64,000 nt of DNA from Caldicellulosiruptor diazotrophicus (GTDB taxonomy: Bacteria; Bacillota; Thermoanaerobacteria; Caldicellulosiruptorales; Caldicellulosiruptoraceae): the NCBI RefSeq assembly GCF_017347585.1, contig NZ_AP024480.1:300001-364000 (forward strand), given 5' to 3'. This document shows positions 19,479 to 27,756 of the stretch, piece by piece. The notes below the pieces were generated by a model. The model searched no databases. It worked only from the letters and a program-made list of their open reading frames with translations, and was not told where the DNA came from. The number at the start of each line of letters is the position of its first letter. Position 1 is the first letter of the stretch. The position numbers and the translations under genes are program-made.

Positions 19479-19960
19479 TTATATTTGAATAACAGAGTAT
19501 CTTTCATTGTTCAATACTTCAAGCATAAATTCTACAGGATCTGGAAGTTGATTTTTAATAAGGTTTTCAAATATTTTTTGAGACATTCCAGAACACCAAA
19601 GTAGGCAACTCATATCCATGATTTTTATACCTTTCTCTTATCGCATCAAAAAGTGGTGCGTCAGGTGAAACTCTTGTGGCTTCGTCAAACTCCATGTCTG
19701 AGACAATATATAATTTTTGGGGCAAGTCCTCTTGTGCTAAATTTTTATTTATTGCAATATTTTAATATGAGTGTGAAGACTGCTTCAATATCTGTGTTGC
19801 ATTCCCAGTGTGCATTCTCCAAAATTTTAACTTTCTCATAAATAGTTTGTCCTTGGATTTTTTGTAGCTTAGGTTTTGCAGAAAAAGTATTAAAAAAGCT
19901 AAAAGATATATCAAAAAAATCAAAAATGCTTCTATTTATGAGAAAAGAAATAAAAAACAA
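19479..19960 (-). pseudogene. Decayed DUF2828 (vWA/TROVE-like) gene, C-terminal part
   Basis: Three frames on the minus strand add up to the end of a DUF2828-type protein, a family with a metal-binding von Willebrand-like domain. One frame gives KIQGQTIYEKVKILENAHWECNTDIEAVF (within 19745-19960). A second gives LPQKLYIVSDMEFDEATRVSP and then YELPTLVFWNVS (about 19570-19740). A third gives the C-terminal LPDPVEFMLEVLNNERYSVI, ending at 19479. The internal part between the last two is missing. Frameshifts and a deletion make it non-functional, and the N-terminal half is absent. Nothing else is seen between here and veg. Confidence 0.72.
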
Positions 19961-20170
19961 TAAATTTGTTGTATTTAAACCGTTATTTTCGACAAAAACT
20001 CTGAAATTAGGTTCTTGACAACTTTTTAAAAAGTCTTTATAATATTTACCCCCTCTATTTACAAAAAAAAAGAATAGTGATATAATATTATTGTTTTTGA
20101 ATGTAGTAAAATGGAGAAATTTTCATGCAATATGAAAAGTAAATATTTTTAGAGGGGCAGTGATGTTAAG

Positions 20171-20443
20171 GTGGTTGATAAACTTCACCTTCAACAGCTA
20201 AAAAAGGATATAGAAGCCCTAAAAGGCGAAAAGGTTTTAATTCGCGCAAATAAAGGACGAAAAAAGATGATTGAGGTTGAAGGTATTTTAGAAAACACTT
20301 ATTCAAACATCTTCGTTGTCAAGTTTCCAGTTGACAGAGAATGTAAACAGTTCAGGTGTGTAACATACACCTATTCTGATCTCATTACAAATACGGTAGA
20401 AATTATTCTTTGTAGGACAAATACAAAAGTAGGTGTCATGTAA
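20171..20443 (+). CDS. veg: Veg family protein
   Basis: A 90-residue cytoplasmic protein matching the Veg (DUF1021) family of Firmicutes. It opens with a short helix (LQQLKKDIEALKGEKVLIRANKGRKKMIEVEGILENTY) and then SNIFVVKFP...FRCVTYTYSDLITNTVEIIL. The B. subtilis protein is linked to biofilm stimulation; its mechanism is not established. A GTG start is chosen, with AGAGGGGC (20151-20158) about 12 bases upstream, a rather wide gap. A terminator follows, so it is a single-gene unit upstream of the SPOCS protein. Confidence 0.92.
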   Translation: MVDKLHLQQLKKDIEALKGEKVLIRANKGRKKMIEVEGILENTYSNIFVVKFPVDRECKQFRCVTYTYSDLITNTVEIILCRTNTKVGVM

Positions 20444-20517
20444 ACTCTATAGTTTTGTTGAAACTTCTTGTATGTTTCTATTATAATCGAAAATATTGAT
20501 TTGTCAACTACTCAAAT

Positions 20518-20558
20518 AGAGCTTATTCTAAAACATTTTAGAGTAAGCTCTTTTTTAT
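20518..20558 (+). terminator. Terminator after veg
   Basis: GAGCTTATTCTAAAA pairs with TTTTAGAGTAAGCTC (one mismatch), followed by TTTTTTATTTT. This stem lies inside an open frame that runs into the next gene, which shows that frame's first 54 codons are not coding. Confidence 0.85.
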
Positions 20559-20629
20559 TTTACATATTCTTGGGACATCTTGGCATATATTTATATAGTA
20601 AAAGAACATTAAACGGAGGCAAGTTAGAA

Positions 20630-22165
20630 TTGGAAAAGAGATTTGAAAAGATTGAATACATGAATATTTATGGTACAGATTCACAAAAAGTAATTGTTGA
20701 AGGCGAAATTTTGCTTCCAGAGATAAAACCAGATGCTTTAAAGGTGCTTCAAACTGACAGCAAAGTTTTGATTACCAATGTTGAAATTTTAAATGACAGG
20801 GTAGTTGTTCAAGGCGAAATAGAATTTCAGGTGATTTATCTCTCAACTGATCCACAGAAGAAAATTGCTTCTGTTTCAAGTTCAGCTGAGTTTTCAAAAA
20901 CTTTTGACATGTTGGGGATTAGACCTACAATGGCGTACGAAGTGAAAGATGATCTTATTTATACATTTTGTTCACTTTTAAGTCCTCGCAAACTTTCTGC
21001 CAAGGCAATTGCAGAGATTACTGTTTTGGTAAAAGCACCAACTACTGTTGAGTATCTTGCCGATATTGAAGAAAGTTCGATAAAGTATTTAAAAGAAAAA
21101 ATTTCAATTTCGAATCCTTATACTATAAAAGAAGAGATTTCAAAAAGGGAGATTTTAGAGATATCTCAAGGTAAACCTTCGATCAGAGAAATATTACGAT
21201 GTTTTGCAAGGCTTTCAGACAGGAACATCAAATTTGACAGAAAAAAGATAACTTTTGATTTAAAAGTAGACTTAAAGACCCTCTATTCACCAGATATTGG
21301 GCAAAATCCTATTGAGATGGTTGAGCATGAGGTGTTAATCCAGCACCAATCTGAACTTCCAGACAGTCCTGATGATGTTGAACCGACTGTGAAGTTTTAT
21401 ATCAAAAATTTCAAGGTTATGCCAAAAACTGATGAAGTGGGCGAACTTCGCAGGATAGAGTATGACATAACCATTGAAGCTGAGATAGCATTCCATGATG
21501 TAAAAACTATTGAACCCATTATTGATGCATATTCGACAGCGTATGAGATAAAAGATTCTAAAAAAATTCTCAGCATAGAACAATTTGTTGGGAAAGTTCG
21601 ACATGTACATCTTTTAAAAGATATAATTACTCTTCCTACGGAACCTGAACAGGTATTTTCAGTTTCTGGAAGGATTGAGATAGATGTTATAAAGCCAGAA
21701 AAGAATAAAGTTAATATAAAAGGTGTAGCTGTTATATTTTTGATTTATCTTTCAAAAGACCAGCAGGATATCATAAAAAATACAACATCGCAAATTCCTT
21801 TTGATGTTAAATTGGATATAGAAGGGGTAGAAGAGACCGACAGGGCATTTGCAAATATTGAGATAGAAAACATATCATTTTCAATCATTTCTACATCTGA
21901 AATTGAACTGAGAATTCATCTTGCGATTGAAGCGTGGATAAAAAGAGCTCTCTCGAAAGAAATTTTATCTGATTTAGAGTTTGTAGAAGAGATAAAAAAA
22001 GAAGATGAGAGACTTGCAAGTGTGTACATCTATACTGTCCAGAAAAATGACACTCTGTGGAAAATAGCAAAAAAATACAGAACAACAGTAGAAAAAATCA
22101 TAGAATTCAATCAGATAGATAAAGAAGAAATTGTACCTGGGCAAAAACTTTTAATAGTTAAATAG
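20630..22165 (+). CDS. SPOCS-domain (DUF3794) protein with C-terminal LysM
   Basis: A ~511-residue protein built from repeated SPOCS/DUF3794 modules (for example VIVEGEILLPEIKPDALKVLQTDSKVLITNVEI, and FSVSGRIEIDVIKPEKNKVNIKGVAVIFLIYLS) with a LysM peptidoglycan-binding domain at the end (YTVQKNDTLWKIAKKYRTTVEKIIEFNQI). SPOCS proteins occur in spore and cell-envelope proteins of clostridia. A TTG start at 20630 is chosen because GGAGG (20615-20619) lies 10 bases upstream and the frame before it is the veg terminator. No signal peptide is seen, as is common for spore-coat-type proteins. Its role in this organism is unknown. Confidence 0.88.
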   Translation: MEKRFEKIEYMNIYGTDSQKVIVEGEILLPEIKPDALKVLQTDSKVLITNVEILNDRVVVQGEIEFQVIYLSTDPQKKIASVSSSAEFSKTFDMLGIRPTMAYEVKDDLIYTFCSLLSPRKLSAKAIAEITVLVKAPTTVEYLADIEESSIKYLKEKISISNPYTIKEEISKREILEISQGKPSIREILRCFARLSDRNIKFDRKKITFDLKVDLKTLYSPDIGQNPIEMVEHEVLIQHQSELPDSPDDVEPTVKFYIKNFKVMPKTDEVGELRRIEYDITIEAEIAFHDVKTIEPIIDAYSTAYEIKDSKKILSIEQFVGKVRHVHLLKDIITLPTEPEQVFSVSGRIEIDVIKPEKNKVNIKGVAVIFLIYLSKDQQDIIKNTTSQIPFDVKLDIEGVEETDRAFANIEIENISFSIISTSEIELRIHLAIEAWIKRALSKEILSDLEFVEEIKKEDERLASVYIYTVQKNDTLWKIAKKYRTTVEKIIEFNQIDKEEIVPGQKLLIVK

Positions 22166-22175
22166 AGAAAGTAAA

Positions 22176-22221
22176 CTGCCTCATTTAGAAATGAAGTTCC
22201 AAATGAGGCAGTATTTTTTTA
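22176..22221. terminator. Convergent terminator between SPOCS gene and murC
   Basis: CTGCCTCATTT (22176-22186) pairs with AAATGAGGCAG (22201-22211), followed by TATTTTTTT. It ends the plus-strand gene and lies at the murC stop on the other strand. Confidence 0.88.
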
Positions 22222-23586
22222 CGATTTTATAGGCGCTTTTTTGAGAATGACATCTATACATTTGTTTATGTCACCTGCGCCAATAGTTGCAACAATGTCT
22301 CCTTTTTTAGCCTCTTTTACTACATAACAGGCGATATCTTCAAAATTACTTATATACTCACAGTCAACTCCAATTTCTTTCAGTTTAAAATAAAGCTTTT
22401 CAGATGTAATCCCAAAAACATTTTTTTCACGTGCGGCATATACATCTGTTACAATAACCTTGTCAGCTAACTTCAAGCTTTCAGCAAAATCGTTTAAAAG
22501 AGTTTTAAGTCTTGAAAAAGTATGAGGCTGAAATATTGCAATAACCTTTCCTTTAGAAATATTTTTGAGAGTAGCAAGTGTTGCTTTAATTTCAGTGGGA
22601 TGATGAGCATAGTCATCATAAAGATATATTCCATCGAACTCTCCTACCTTTTCAAGCCGACGAGAAGCTCCACAAAATTCAGAGAGAGCATGTTCAATAA
22701 TAAAAGCTTCCACACCTAACTTTGAAGCAACTGCAAATGCCGCAAGTGCATTGTAAACATTGTGAAAACCAGGAATATTAAGTTTTATATGAGCTAAAAC
22801 TTCATTGTTATTATTTTTAACATTAAATTCATAATATCCATCATTGCAAATAATATTATCGGCAAAAATGTCAGCTTTTTCTTTTGTAGATATACAAATT
22901 ACTTTTGTATGAAGTTTGCTTATAACATCTTTAACATTTTTGTCATCGCAGTTTACAACAATAAACCCTGAACTGGGAATTTTCATTGCAAACTTTTTAA
23001 AAGATTCTTTTATTGAATCTACATTTTTGAAATAATCTAAGTGGTCATTATCGATGTTTAAGATAACTCCAATTGTAGGGTTGAACTTTAAAAAACTATC
23101 CACATATTCACATGCCTCAACAACGAGATAATCTTTAGAGCCAATCACAAAATTTCCACCAAGTTGTTTTACAAATGCGCCTACCAAAATTGTAGGGTTA
23201 TAATTTGCTTTTTCCAGTATATAACCAATCATAGAAGTTGTAGTTGTTTTTCCATGTGTACCTGCGATTGCTATTACATTTTTAAAATCTTTCATCAAAA
23301 ACCCTAAAAATTCTGCCCGTTCATAGATTTTCAAATTCATTTTCTTTGCTGCTACAAGCTCAGGATTATCTTTTGAAATTGCCGCAGTGTATATTACAAT
23401 TTCATCACCGTGTATATGACTTTCATCATGACCAATATATACATTTATTCCGTTTTCTCTTAGCACTTTTGTAGTAGCGCTTTCCTGCATGTCAGAGCCT
23501 TCAACGCAAAAACCCTGATTTTTGAGTATCAAAGCAATTGCGCTCATTGATATTCCACCGATACCTATAAAAAAGTATTTATTCAT
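22219..23586 (-). CDS. murC: UDP-N-acetylmuramate--L-alanine ligase
   Basis: A 455-residue cytoplasmic Mur ligase that adds L-alanine to UDP-MurNAc, the first peptide step of cell-wall precursor synthesis. Seen are the N-terminal nucleotide-binding FIGIGGISMSAIA, the ATP loop AGTHGKTTTTSM, VEACEYVDSFLKF, the DNDHLDYF Mg site region, and the C-terminal DDYAHHPTEIKATL. The ATG at 23586 is preferred because the MurC domain starts right there. GGAGGTAAG lies about 14 bases upstream, and an overlapping TTG adds only seven residues. It stands alone and is not in a dcw cluster. Confidence 0.96.
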   Translation of the reverse strand: MNKYFFIGIGGISMSAIALILKNQGFCVEGSDMQESATTKVLRENGINVYIGHDESHIHGDEIVIYTAAISKDNPELVAAKKMNLKIYERAEFLGFLMKDFKNVIAIAGTHGKTTTTSMIGYILEKANYNPTILVGAFVKQLGGNFVIGSKDYLVVEACEYVDSFLKFNPTIGVILNIDNDHLDYFKNVDSIKESFKKFAMKIPSSGFIVVNCDDKNVKDVISKLHTKVICISTKEKADIFADNIICNDGYYEFNVKNNNNEVLAHIKLNIPGFHNVYNALAAFAVASKLGVEAFIIEHALSEFCGASRRLEKVGEFDGIYLYDDYAHHPTEIKATLATLKNISKGKVIAIFQPHTFSRLKTLLNDFAESLKLADKVIVTDVYAAREKNVFGITSEKLYFKLKEIGVDCEYISNFEDIACYVVKEAKKGDIVATIGAGDINKCIDVILKKAPIKS

Positions 23587-23828
23587 TTTTAAAAAACTTA
23601 CCTCCAACCTGAAAGTTTCAATGCTAAAATACTTCTACATTTTATATTATACTTCTTTTTTGCTTGGCTTGTTAAAAAATTTTACAATCTATTGTAATAA
23701 ACAATAAGTCTTCATCAAAGACACAGTTACCTGCTTTTTTGTTATCCTTGTTCAACAAAATTTCGCACATTTTATACAAAATATGTATTGATTTCGCCTA
23801 AATTAGCTGTTATATTTTTATTTATAAT

Positions 23829-23842
23829 CGAAATCGATTACG
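23829..23842 (+). promoter_or_regulatory. Candidate LacI operator upstream of its own gene
   Basis: CGAAATCGATTACG (23829-23842) matches 12 of 14 bases of CGTAAACGATTACG at 24943-24956, which lies in the promoter of the downstream sugar-transport operon. Both flank the LacI gene at 23877-24884, as expected for autoregulation and target control by one repressor. The rest of 23587-23876 holds nothing else I can name. Confidence 0.6.
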
Positions 23843-23876
23843 TACAAATCTAAATTAAAGAAAAAGGATGAGGAAG

Positions 23877-24884
23877 ATGAAGTATACAATAAAAGACATA
23901 GCAAAGATAACTGGCTATTCTGTTGCAACAATTTCAAGGGCGTTGAGCGGTAAAGAAGGAGTAAGTGAGGAAAAAAGAAAAGAAATCCTGAAAATTATAG
24001 ACCAGCTTGGATATATTCCAAACCAGAGTGCAAGAAGGCTCAGAAGCAAAGAGACAAAAAATATTCTGGTGATGATACCTGATATAGAAAACTACTTTTT
24101 TAACAAGTTAATTAAAGGTATTGAAAAGGAAGCTCGCAAAAAAGGTTACAATATTATCCTTGGAGATTTTTCGGATTCTCAAGAAATTGAAGAGGAATAC
24201 TACAAAATGATGAAAGGACAGATAGCAGATGGAATATTGATTGTTGGAAGTCTGAGCGGTCCTCAAAAGATTGTTGAAATATCAAAACAATTTCCTTTGG
24301 TTATAATTTCTGACTATTTTTCGGACGAGCTTGTGACTGTGTGTATTGACAATTTTAAAGCTTCATATGATGCTACAATGTTTTTGTACAAGTGTGGATA
24401 CAGAAAGATTGCTAAAATAACAGGAAAAATTGGATCTATTCTTTCTCAAGACCGACTAAGAGGATATAAAATGGCTCTTGAGAACTTAGGGTTAGGTAGT
24501 GATGAAAAATATATAAAATATGGTGATTTCAAGTACGAAAGTGGTTACAAACTTACAAAAGAACTTTTGAAAATGTCATCTGCTCCAGATGCTATCTTTT
24601 GCTCAAACGATGAGATGGCAATTGGGGCATGTGATGCAGCAAAAGATCTGGGTTTTTCTATTCCCGATGAGCTTGGTGTTATGGGCTTTGATGATATCGA
24701 ACTTTCTTCAATGGTGACACCAAAGATTTCTACAGTTCACCAGCCAAGATATGAAATGGGAAGATTGGCTGCACAACTTTTAATAAAAATTTTGTCTGGT
24801 GAGAAAATTTCAAAAGGTAAATATATACTTGATACTTCAATAATTCCAAGAGAATCAACCAGAAATGCAAATATCACAAAATGA
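23877..24884 (+). CDS. LacI-family transcriptional regulator
   Basis: A ~335-residue repressor. The LacI helix-turn-helix (YTIKDIAKITGYSVATISRALSG) occupies the first 25 residues, followed by a hinge (NQSARRLRSKETKNI) and a sugar-binding sensor domain ending GFDDIELSSMVTPKISTVHQPRYEMG. The ATG at 23877 is preferred over one nine bases upstream because AAAAGGA then has normal spacing and the HTH starts immediately. It probably represses the adjacent binding-protein/permease operon through the CGTAAACGATTACG site, and itself through 23829-23842. Confidence 0.94.
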   Translation: MKYTIKDIAKITGYSVATISRALSGKEGVSEEKRKEILKIIDQLGYIPNQSARRLRSKETKNILVMIPDIENYFFNKLIKGIEKEARKKGYNIILGDFSDSQEIEEEYYKMMKGQIADGILIVGSLSGPQKIVEISKQFPLVIISDYFSDELVTVCIDNFKASYDATMFLYKCGYRKIAKITGKIGSILSQDRLRGYKMALENLGLGSDEKYIKYGDFKYESGYKLTKELLKMSSAPDAIFCSNDEMAIGACDAAKDLGFSIPDELGVMGFDDIELSSMVTPKISTVHQPRYEMGRLAAQLLIKILSGEKISKGKYILDTSIIPRESTRNANITK

Positions 24885-24905
24885 TATGCATTTTTTAAAG
24901 ACCTA

Positions 24906-24956
24906 TTGACAAATTGAACAAGATATAATATATTTTATTTAGCGTAAACGATTACG
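24906..24956 (+). promoter_or_regulatory. Promoter with LacI-type operator for sugar ABC operon
   Basis: TTGACA (24906-24911), a 17-base gap and TATATT (24929-24934) form a promoter. CGTAAACGATTACG (24943-24956), an imperfect palindrome around a central CG, overlaps the expected transcription start, the classic position for LacI-family repression. Confidence 0.72.
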
Positions 24957-25024
24957 ATAGACAATAAAAATAGCTGCCTGATCTCACAAAAAACTAATTA
25001 GATAAAGACCAGGCATAAAATTGG

Positions 25025-25049
25025 TAATATCCCATCATATGGGATATTA
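25025..25049 (+). repeat. Perfect hairpin in the binding-protein mRNA leader
   Basis: TAATATCCCAT and ATGGGATATTA form an 11-bp perfect stem with a 3-base loop, 57 bases before the start codon of the binding protein. A weaker stem (GCCTGATC with GACCAGGC, 24976-25016) precedes it. There is no T run, so mRNA stabilisation or translation control is more likely than termination. Confidence 0.7.
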
Positions 25050-25105
25050 TACATCTCCCCAATATATATTATATCACAAAATTACTTAAGAGGAGGTATT
25101 TTTAA

Positions 25106-26383
25106 ATGAAAAGATTTATTGCTGTTGTCATTCTAATTGCATTAAGTGTTAGTTTATTTTTGGTCTTTGGTCCTGACAATTCTAATGCCAGTTCTAAAAA
25201 ACAGGTCACAATCACCTATGTACGTGGCAAGGACGAAACCCATGCAACAGAAAAAATTATTCAAGAGTTCATGAAGAAAAACCCTGATATCAAGGTAATC
25301 TACAAAGAAAACCCCTCTGACACAGGTCAAAATCATGACCAGCTTGTGACAGTACTGAGCGCTGGTGGTTCTGACATTGACGTGTTTGACATGGATGTTA
25401 TCTGGCCAGCTGAGTTTGCTCAGGCAGGTTACACACTTCCTCTTGACAGGTTTATAAAGCGTGACAAGATTAATCTCAATGACTACATTAAAGGGACAAT
25501 TGATGCTGCAAGATTTAAAGGGCAGATGTGGGCATTTCCAAGGTTTATTGATGCAGGACTTCTTTATTACAGAAAAGATATTGTTCCCCATAATGAACTC
25601 CCAAAGACATGGGATGATTTGATTAAGGTTGCTAAAAAATACAAAGGTAAAAATGGGACAAAATATGGATTTTTAATGCAGGCAAAACAGTACGAAGGTC
25701 TTGTTTGTGATGCTATAGAATATATTGCATCTTATGGTGGAAGAGTTGTTGATGAGAGTGGAAACATTGTAGTTAATAACAAAGGAACAATTGATGGACT
25801 TAACATGATGAGAAAAGTTATAACATCAGGGATTGTTCCACCAAACATCAACACATTTACAGAGATTGAAACACATACTGCTTTCATAAACGGTCTTGCA
25901 GTGTTTGCAAGAAACTGGCCATACATGTGGGCTATGGTAAACAGTCCACAGTCAAAAGTAAAGGGAAAAGTTGGAATCTTGCCTCTTCCAAAAGGTTCAA
26001 AAGGTTCAGCTGCTTGTCTTGGTGGCTGGATGGTTGGTATTAATAAATATACAAAGAATTCTGAAGCTTCATGGAGACTTTTGAAGTTCCTTGTACAAAA
26101 AGAAGGACAGAAACTTATGGCTATTTACAATGGAAATGTTCCAGTGTATAAACCACTTTTCAATGACAAGGATGTAATCAAAGCAAATCCGCTTATTGGA
26201 GATAAGAAGTTTGTTGAAGCTATATTAGCAGCTGTTCCAAGACCAGTTTCACCAATTTATCCAAAGATTTCAGATGCTATGCAGATTGAATTTTCCAACA
26301 TTGTAAATGGCAAGAAAGATGTAAAGACAGCTGTCCTTGATTTAGACAAGAAGTTAAAAGAGCTTGTAAAGACTCAAAAATAA
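25106..26383 (+). CDS. Extracellular sugar-binding protein (MalE-like, family 1)
   Basis: A 425-residue ABC solute-binding protein of the maltose/trehalose-type family. It has a signal sequence (MKRFIAVVILIALSVSLFLVF) and then TYVRGKDETHATEKIIQEFMKKNPDIKV. DIDVFDMDVIWPAEFAQAGYTLPLD and GGWMVGINKYTKN are characteristic of this class. As with the other binding protein here, no lipobox Cys follows the hydrophobic stretch, so it is probably released or held by an uncleaved signal. AAGAGGAGG precedes the ATG. It opens an operon with two permeases, and the sugar is not identifiable. Confidence 0.93.
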   Translation: MKRFIAVVILIALSVSLFLVFGPDNSNASSKKQVTITYVRGKDETHATEKIIQEFMKKNPDIKVIYKENPSDTGQNHDQLVTVLSAGGSDIDVFDMDVIWPAEFAQAGYTLPLDRFIKRDKINLNDYIKGTIDAARFKGQMWAFPRFIDAGLLYYRKDIVPHNELPKTWDDLIKVAKKYKGKNGTKYGFLMQAKQYEGLVCDAIEYIASYGGRVVDESGNIVVNNKGTIDGLNMMRKVITSGIVPPNINTFTEIETHTAFINGLAVFARNWPYMWAMVNSPQSKVKGKVGILPLPKGSKGSAACLGGWMVGINKYTKNSEASWRLLKFLVQKEGQKLMAIYNGNVPVYKPLFNDKDVIKANPLIGDKKFVEAILAAVPRPVSPIYPKISDAMQIEFSNIVNGKKDVKTAVLDLDKKLKELVKTQK

Positions 26384-26406
26384 AAGGCAATTCTTAATAT
26401 TGTGAG

Positions 26407-26439
26407 TTGGCAGGCTTAAAAGGTTTTTAAGCCTGCCAA
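26407..26439 (+). terminator. Hairpin between binding-protein and permease genes
   Basis: TTGGCAGGCTTAAA pairs with TTTAAGCCTGCCAA around a 5-base loop, with no T run afterwards. It mirrors the hairpin in the first sugar operon and probably sets the binding-protein to permease ratio. Confidence 0.78.
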
Positions 26440-26463
26440 TCAAGTTTAAAGGGGAGGAAAATA

Positions 26464-27747
26464 ATGGGCAGAAAGGAAAAACTGTTTGGATATTTGTTCT
26501 TACTTCCTGCGGTTTTGATATTTGTTTTTGTTGCGGTGATTCCGCTGATACAGGTGTTTGTGTTCAGCTTATTTGACATTCAGCTCAATAATCCTACAAA
26601 AAGTGAGGTTTCACTTTCATATAAAATAGATGTAGAAAACTATGCTAATACTATTTTTACAGTTTCTTCAATAATAGATGGAATCAATATTGAATCTTTA
26701 AATGATAGTCAAAAAAAGACAATTGCCAGAATAAAATCTCTATTGCCTATGATGGAGAAAAGTATTTTTAACACAAAGGCAAGAATTGACAGGCTCAACA
26801 AGGTCAATCACCTTTTAAATAACTTTCAGCCGGTAGATAGCAAGCTAAAATATCTACCAGTGGCTGCTAAAGAGATAAATCAATATAATGCATATGTAGA
26901 TAAAATCATAAACCTTACAAACTCTTTGCCAAACACGCAAGAGATGAATGATTTAAAACAGGCAATTTTAGCGTTTGACCAGGTGATAGTTAAACCAAAC
27001 TTTGTTGGTCTTCAGAACTATTGCTACTATCTAAAAGATTCAAGGCTTTTGTCAGCCGTAAAAAATACACTTTTGTTCACAGTTGTAACAGTGTTTTTTG
27101 AACTTATGTTTGGTCTAATGCTTGCAGTTGTTATGCACAAAGTAGCAAGCCTGAAAAATGTTTTCAAAAGCATTGTTCTTATGCCCTGGGCTATTCCAAC
27201 AGTTATATCAGCTTTGATGTGGAAGTTTATGTATGATGGTCAGGTTGGTATCTTGGCAAAGTTTTTTGCAGACATTGGACTTATCAAAAGCCCGGCAGAC
27301 CTTTTATCAAGCACTACAAACGCAATGATAGCTGCAATGACAGCCGATATCTGGAAAACAACGCCCTATATTGCAATTTTGCTTGTTGCAGGACTTCAGA
27401 CAATTCCGGAGTCACTTTATGAAGCTGCAAAAGTGGATGGAGCAAATGCGGTGTATCAATTTTTCAGGATTACACTACCGATGTTAAAACCAACTATACT
27501 TGTGGCCCTGCTTTTTAGAACCTTGGATGCATTTAGAGTATTTGACCTGATTTATGTTTTGACTGGTGGCGGGCCTGCAAACTCAACAGAGACAGTTTCT
27601 ATCTACACTTATAAAACTTTGTTTAACCAGCTTGACTTTGGTAGTGGTTCAACCTTAGCTGTGCTGATTTTCATAATGGTAACCATTATAAGCTTTATCT
27701 ATATAAAAATCCTTGGCGCTGAGGTATTCTCACATCAAAAGAGGTGA
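26464..27747 (+). CDS. Sugar ABC transporter permease (MalF type) with large loop
   Basis: A 427-residue permease. A first membrane span (about residues 10-38) is followed by an extracytoplasmic loop of roughly 150 residues rich in charged residues and Asn/Lys. Then come about five spans with the EAA loop ESLYEAAKVDGANAVYQFFRITLPML. The loop recalls the MalF P2 domain, which contacts the binding protein, but is not obviously homologous by eye. GGGGAGGAAA precedes the ATG. It is followed after 9 bases by its MalG partner. Confidence 0.93.
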   Translation: MGRKEKLFGYLFLLPAVLIFVFVAVIPLIQVFVFSLFDIQLNNPTKSEVSLSYKIDVENYANTIFTVSSIIDGINIESLNDSQKKTIARIKSLLPMMEKSIFNTKARIDRLNKVNHLLNNFQPVDSKLKYLPVAAKEINQYNAYVDKIINLTNSLPNTQEMNDLKQAILAFDQVIVKPNFVGLQNYCYYLKDSRLLSAVKNTLLFTVVTVFFELMFGLMLAVVMHKVASLKNVFKSIVLMPWAIPTVISALMWKFMYDGQVGILAKFFADIGLIKSPADLLSSTTNAMIAAMTADIWKTTPYIAILLVAGLQTIPESLYEAAKVDGANAVYQFFRITLPMLKPTILVALLFRTLDAFRVFDLIYVLTGGGPANSTETVSIYTYKTLFNQLDFGSGSTLAVLIFIMVTIISFIYIKILGAEVFSHQKR

Positions 27748-27756
27748 TGGGATAAA

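Noticed and set aside
20468-20629. N-terminal extension of the SPOCS protein
   Set aside because: It runs through the veg terminator stem and lacks a ribosome site; GGAGG points to the TTG at 20630.
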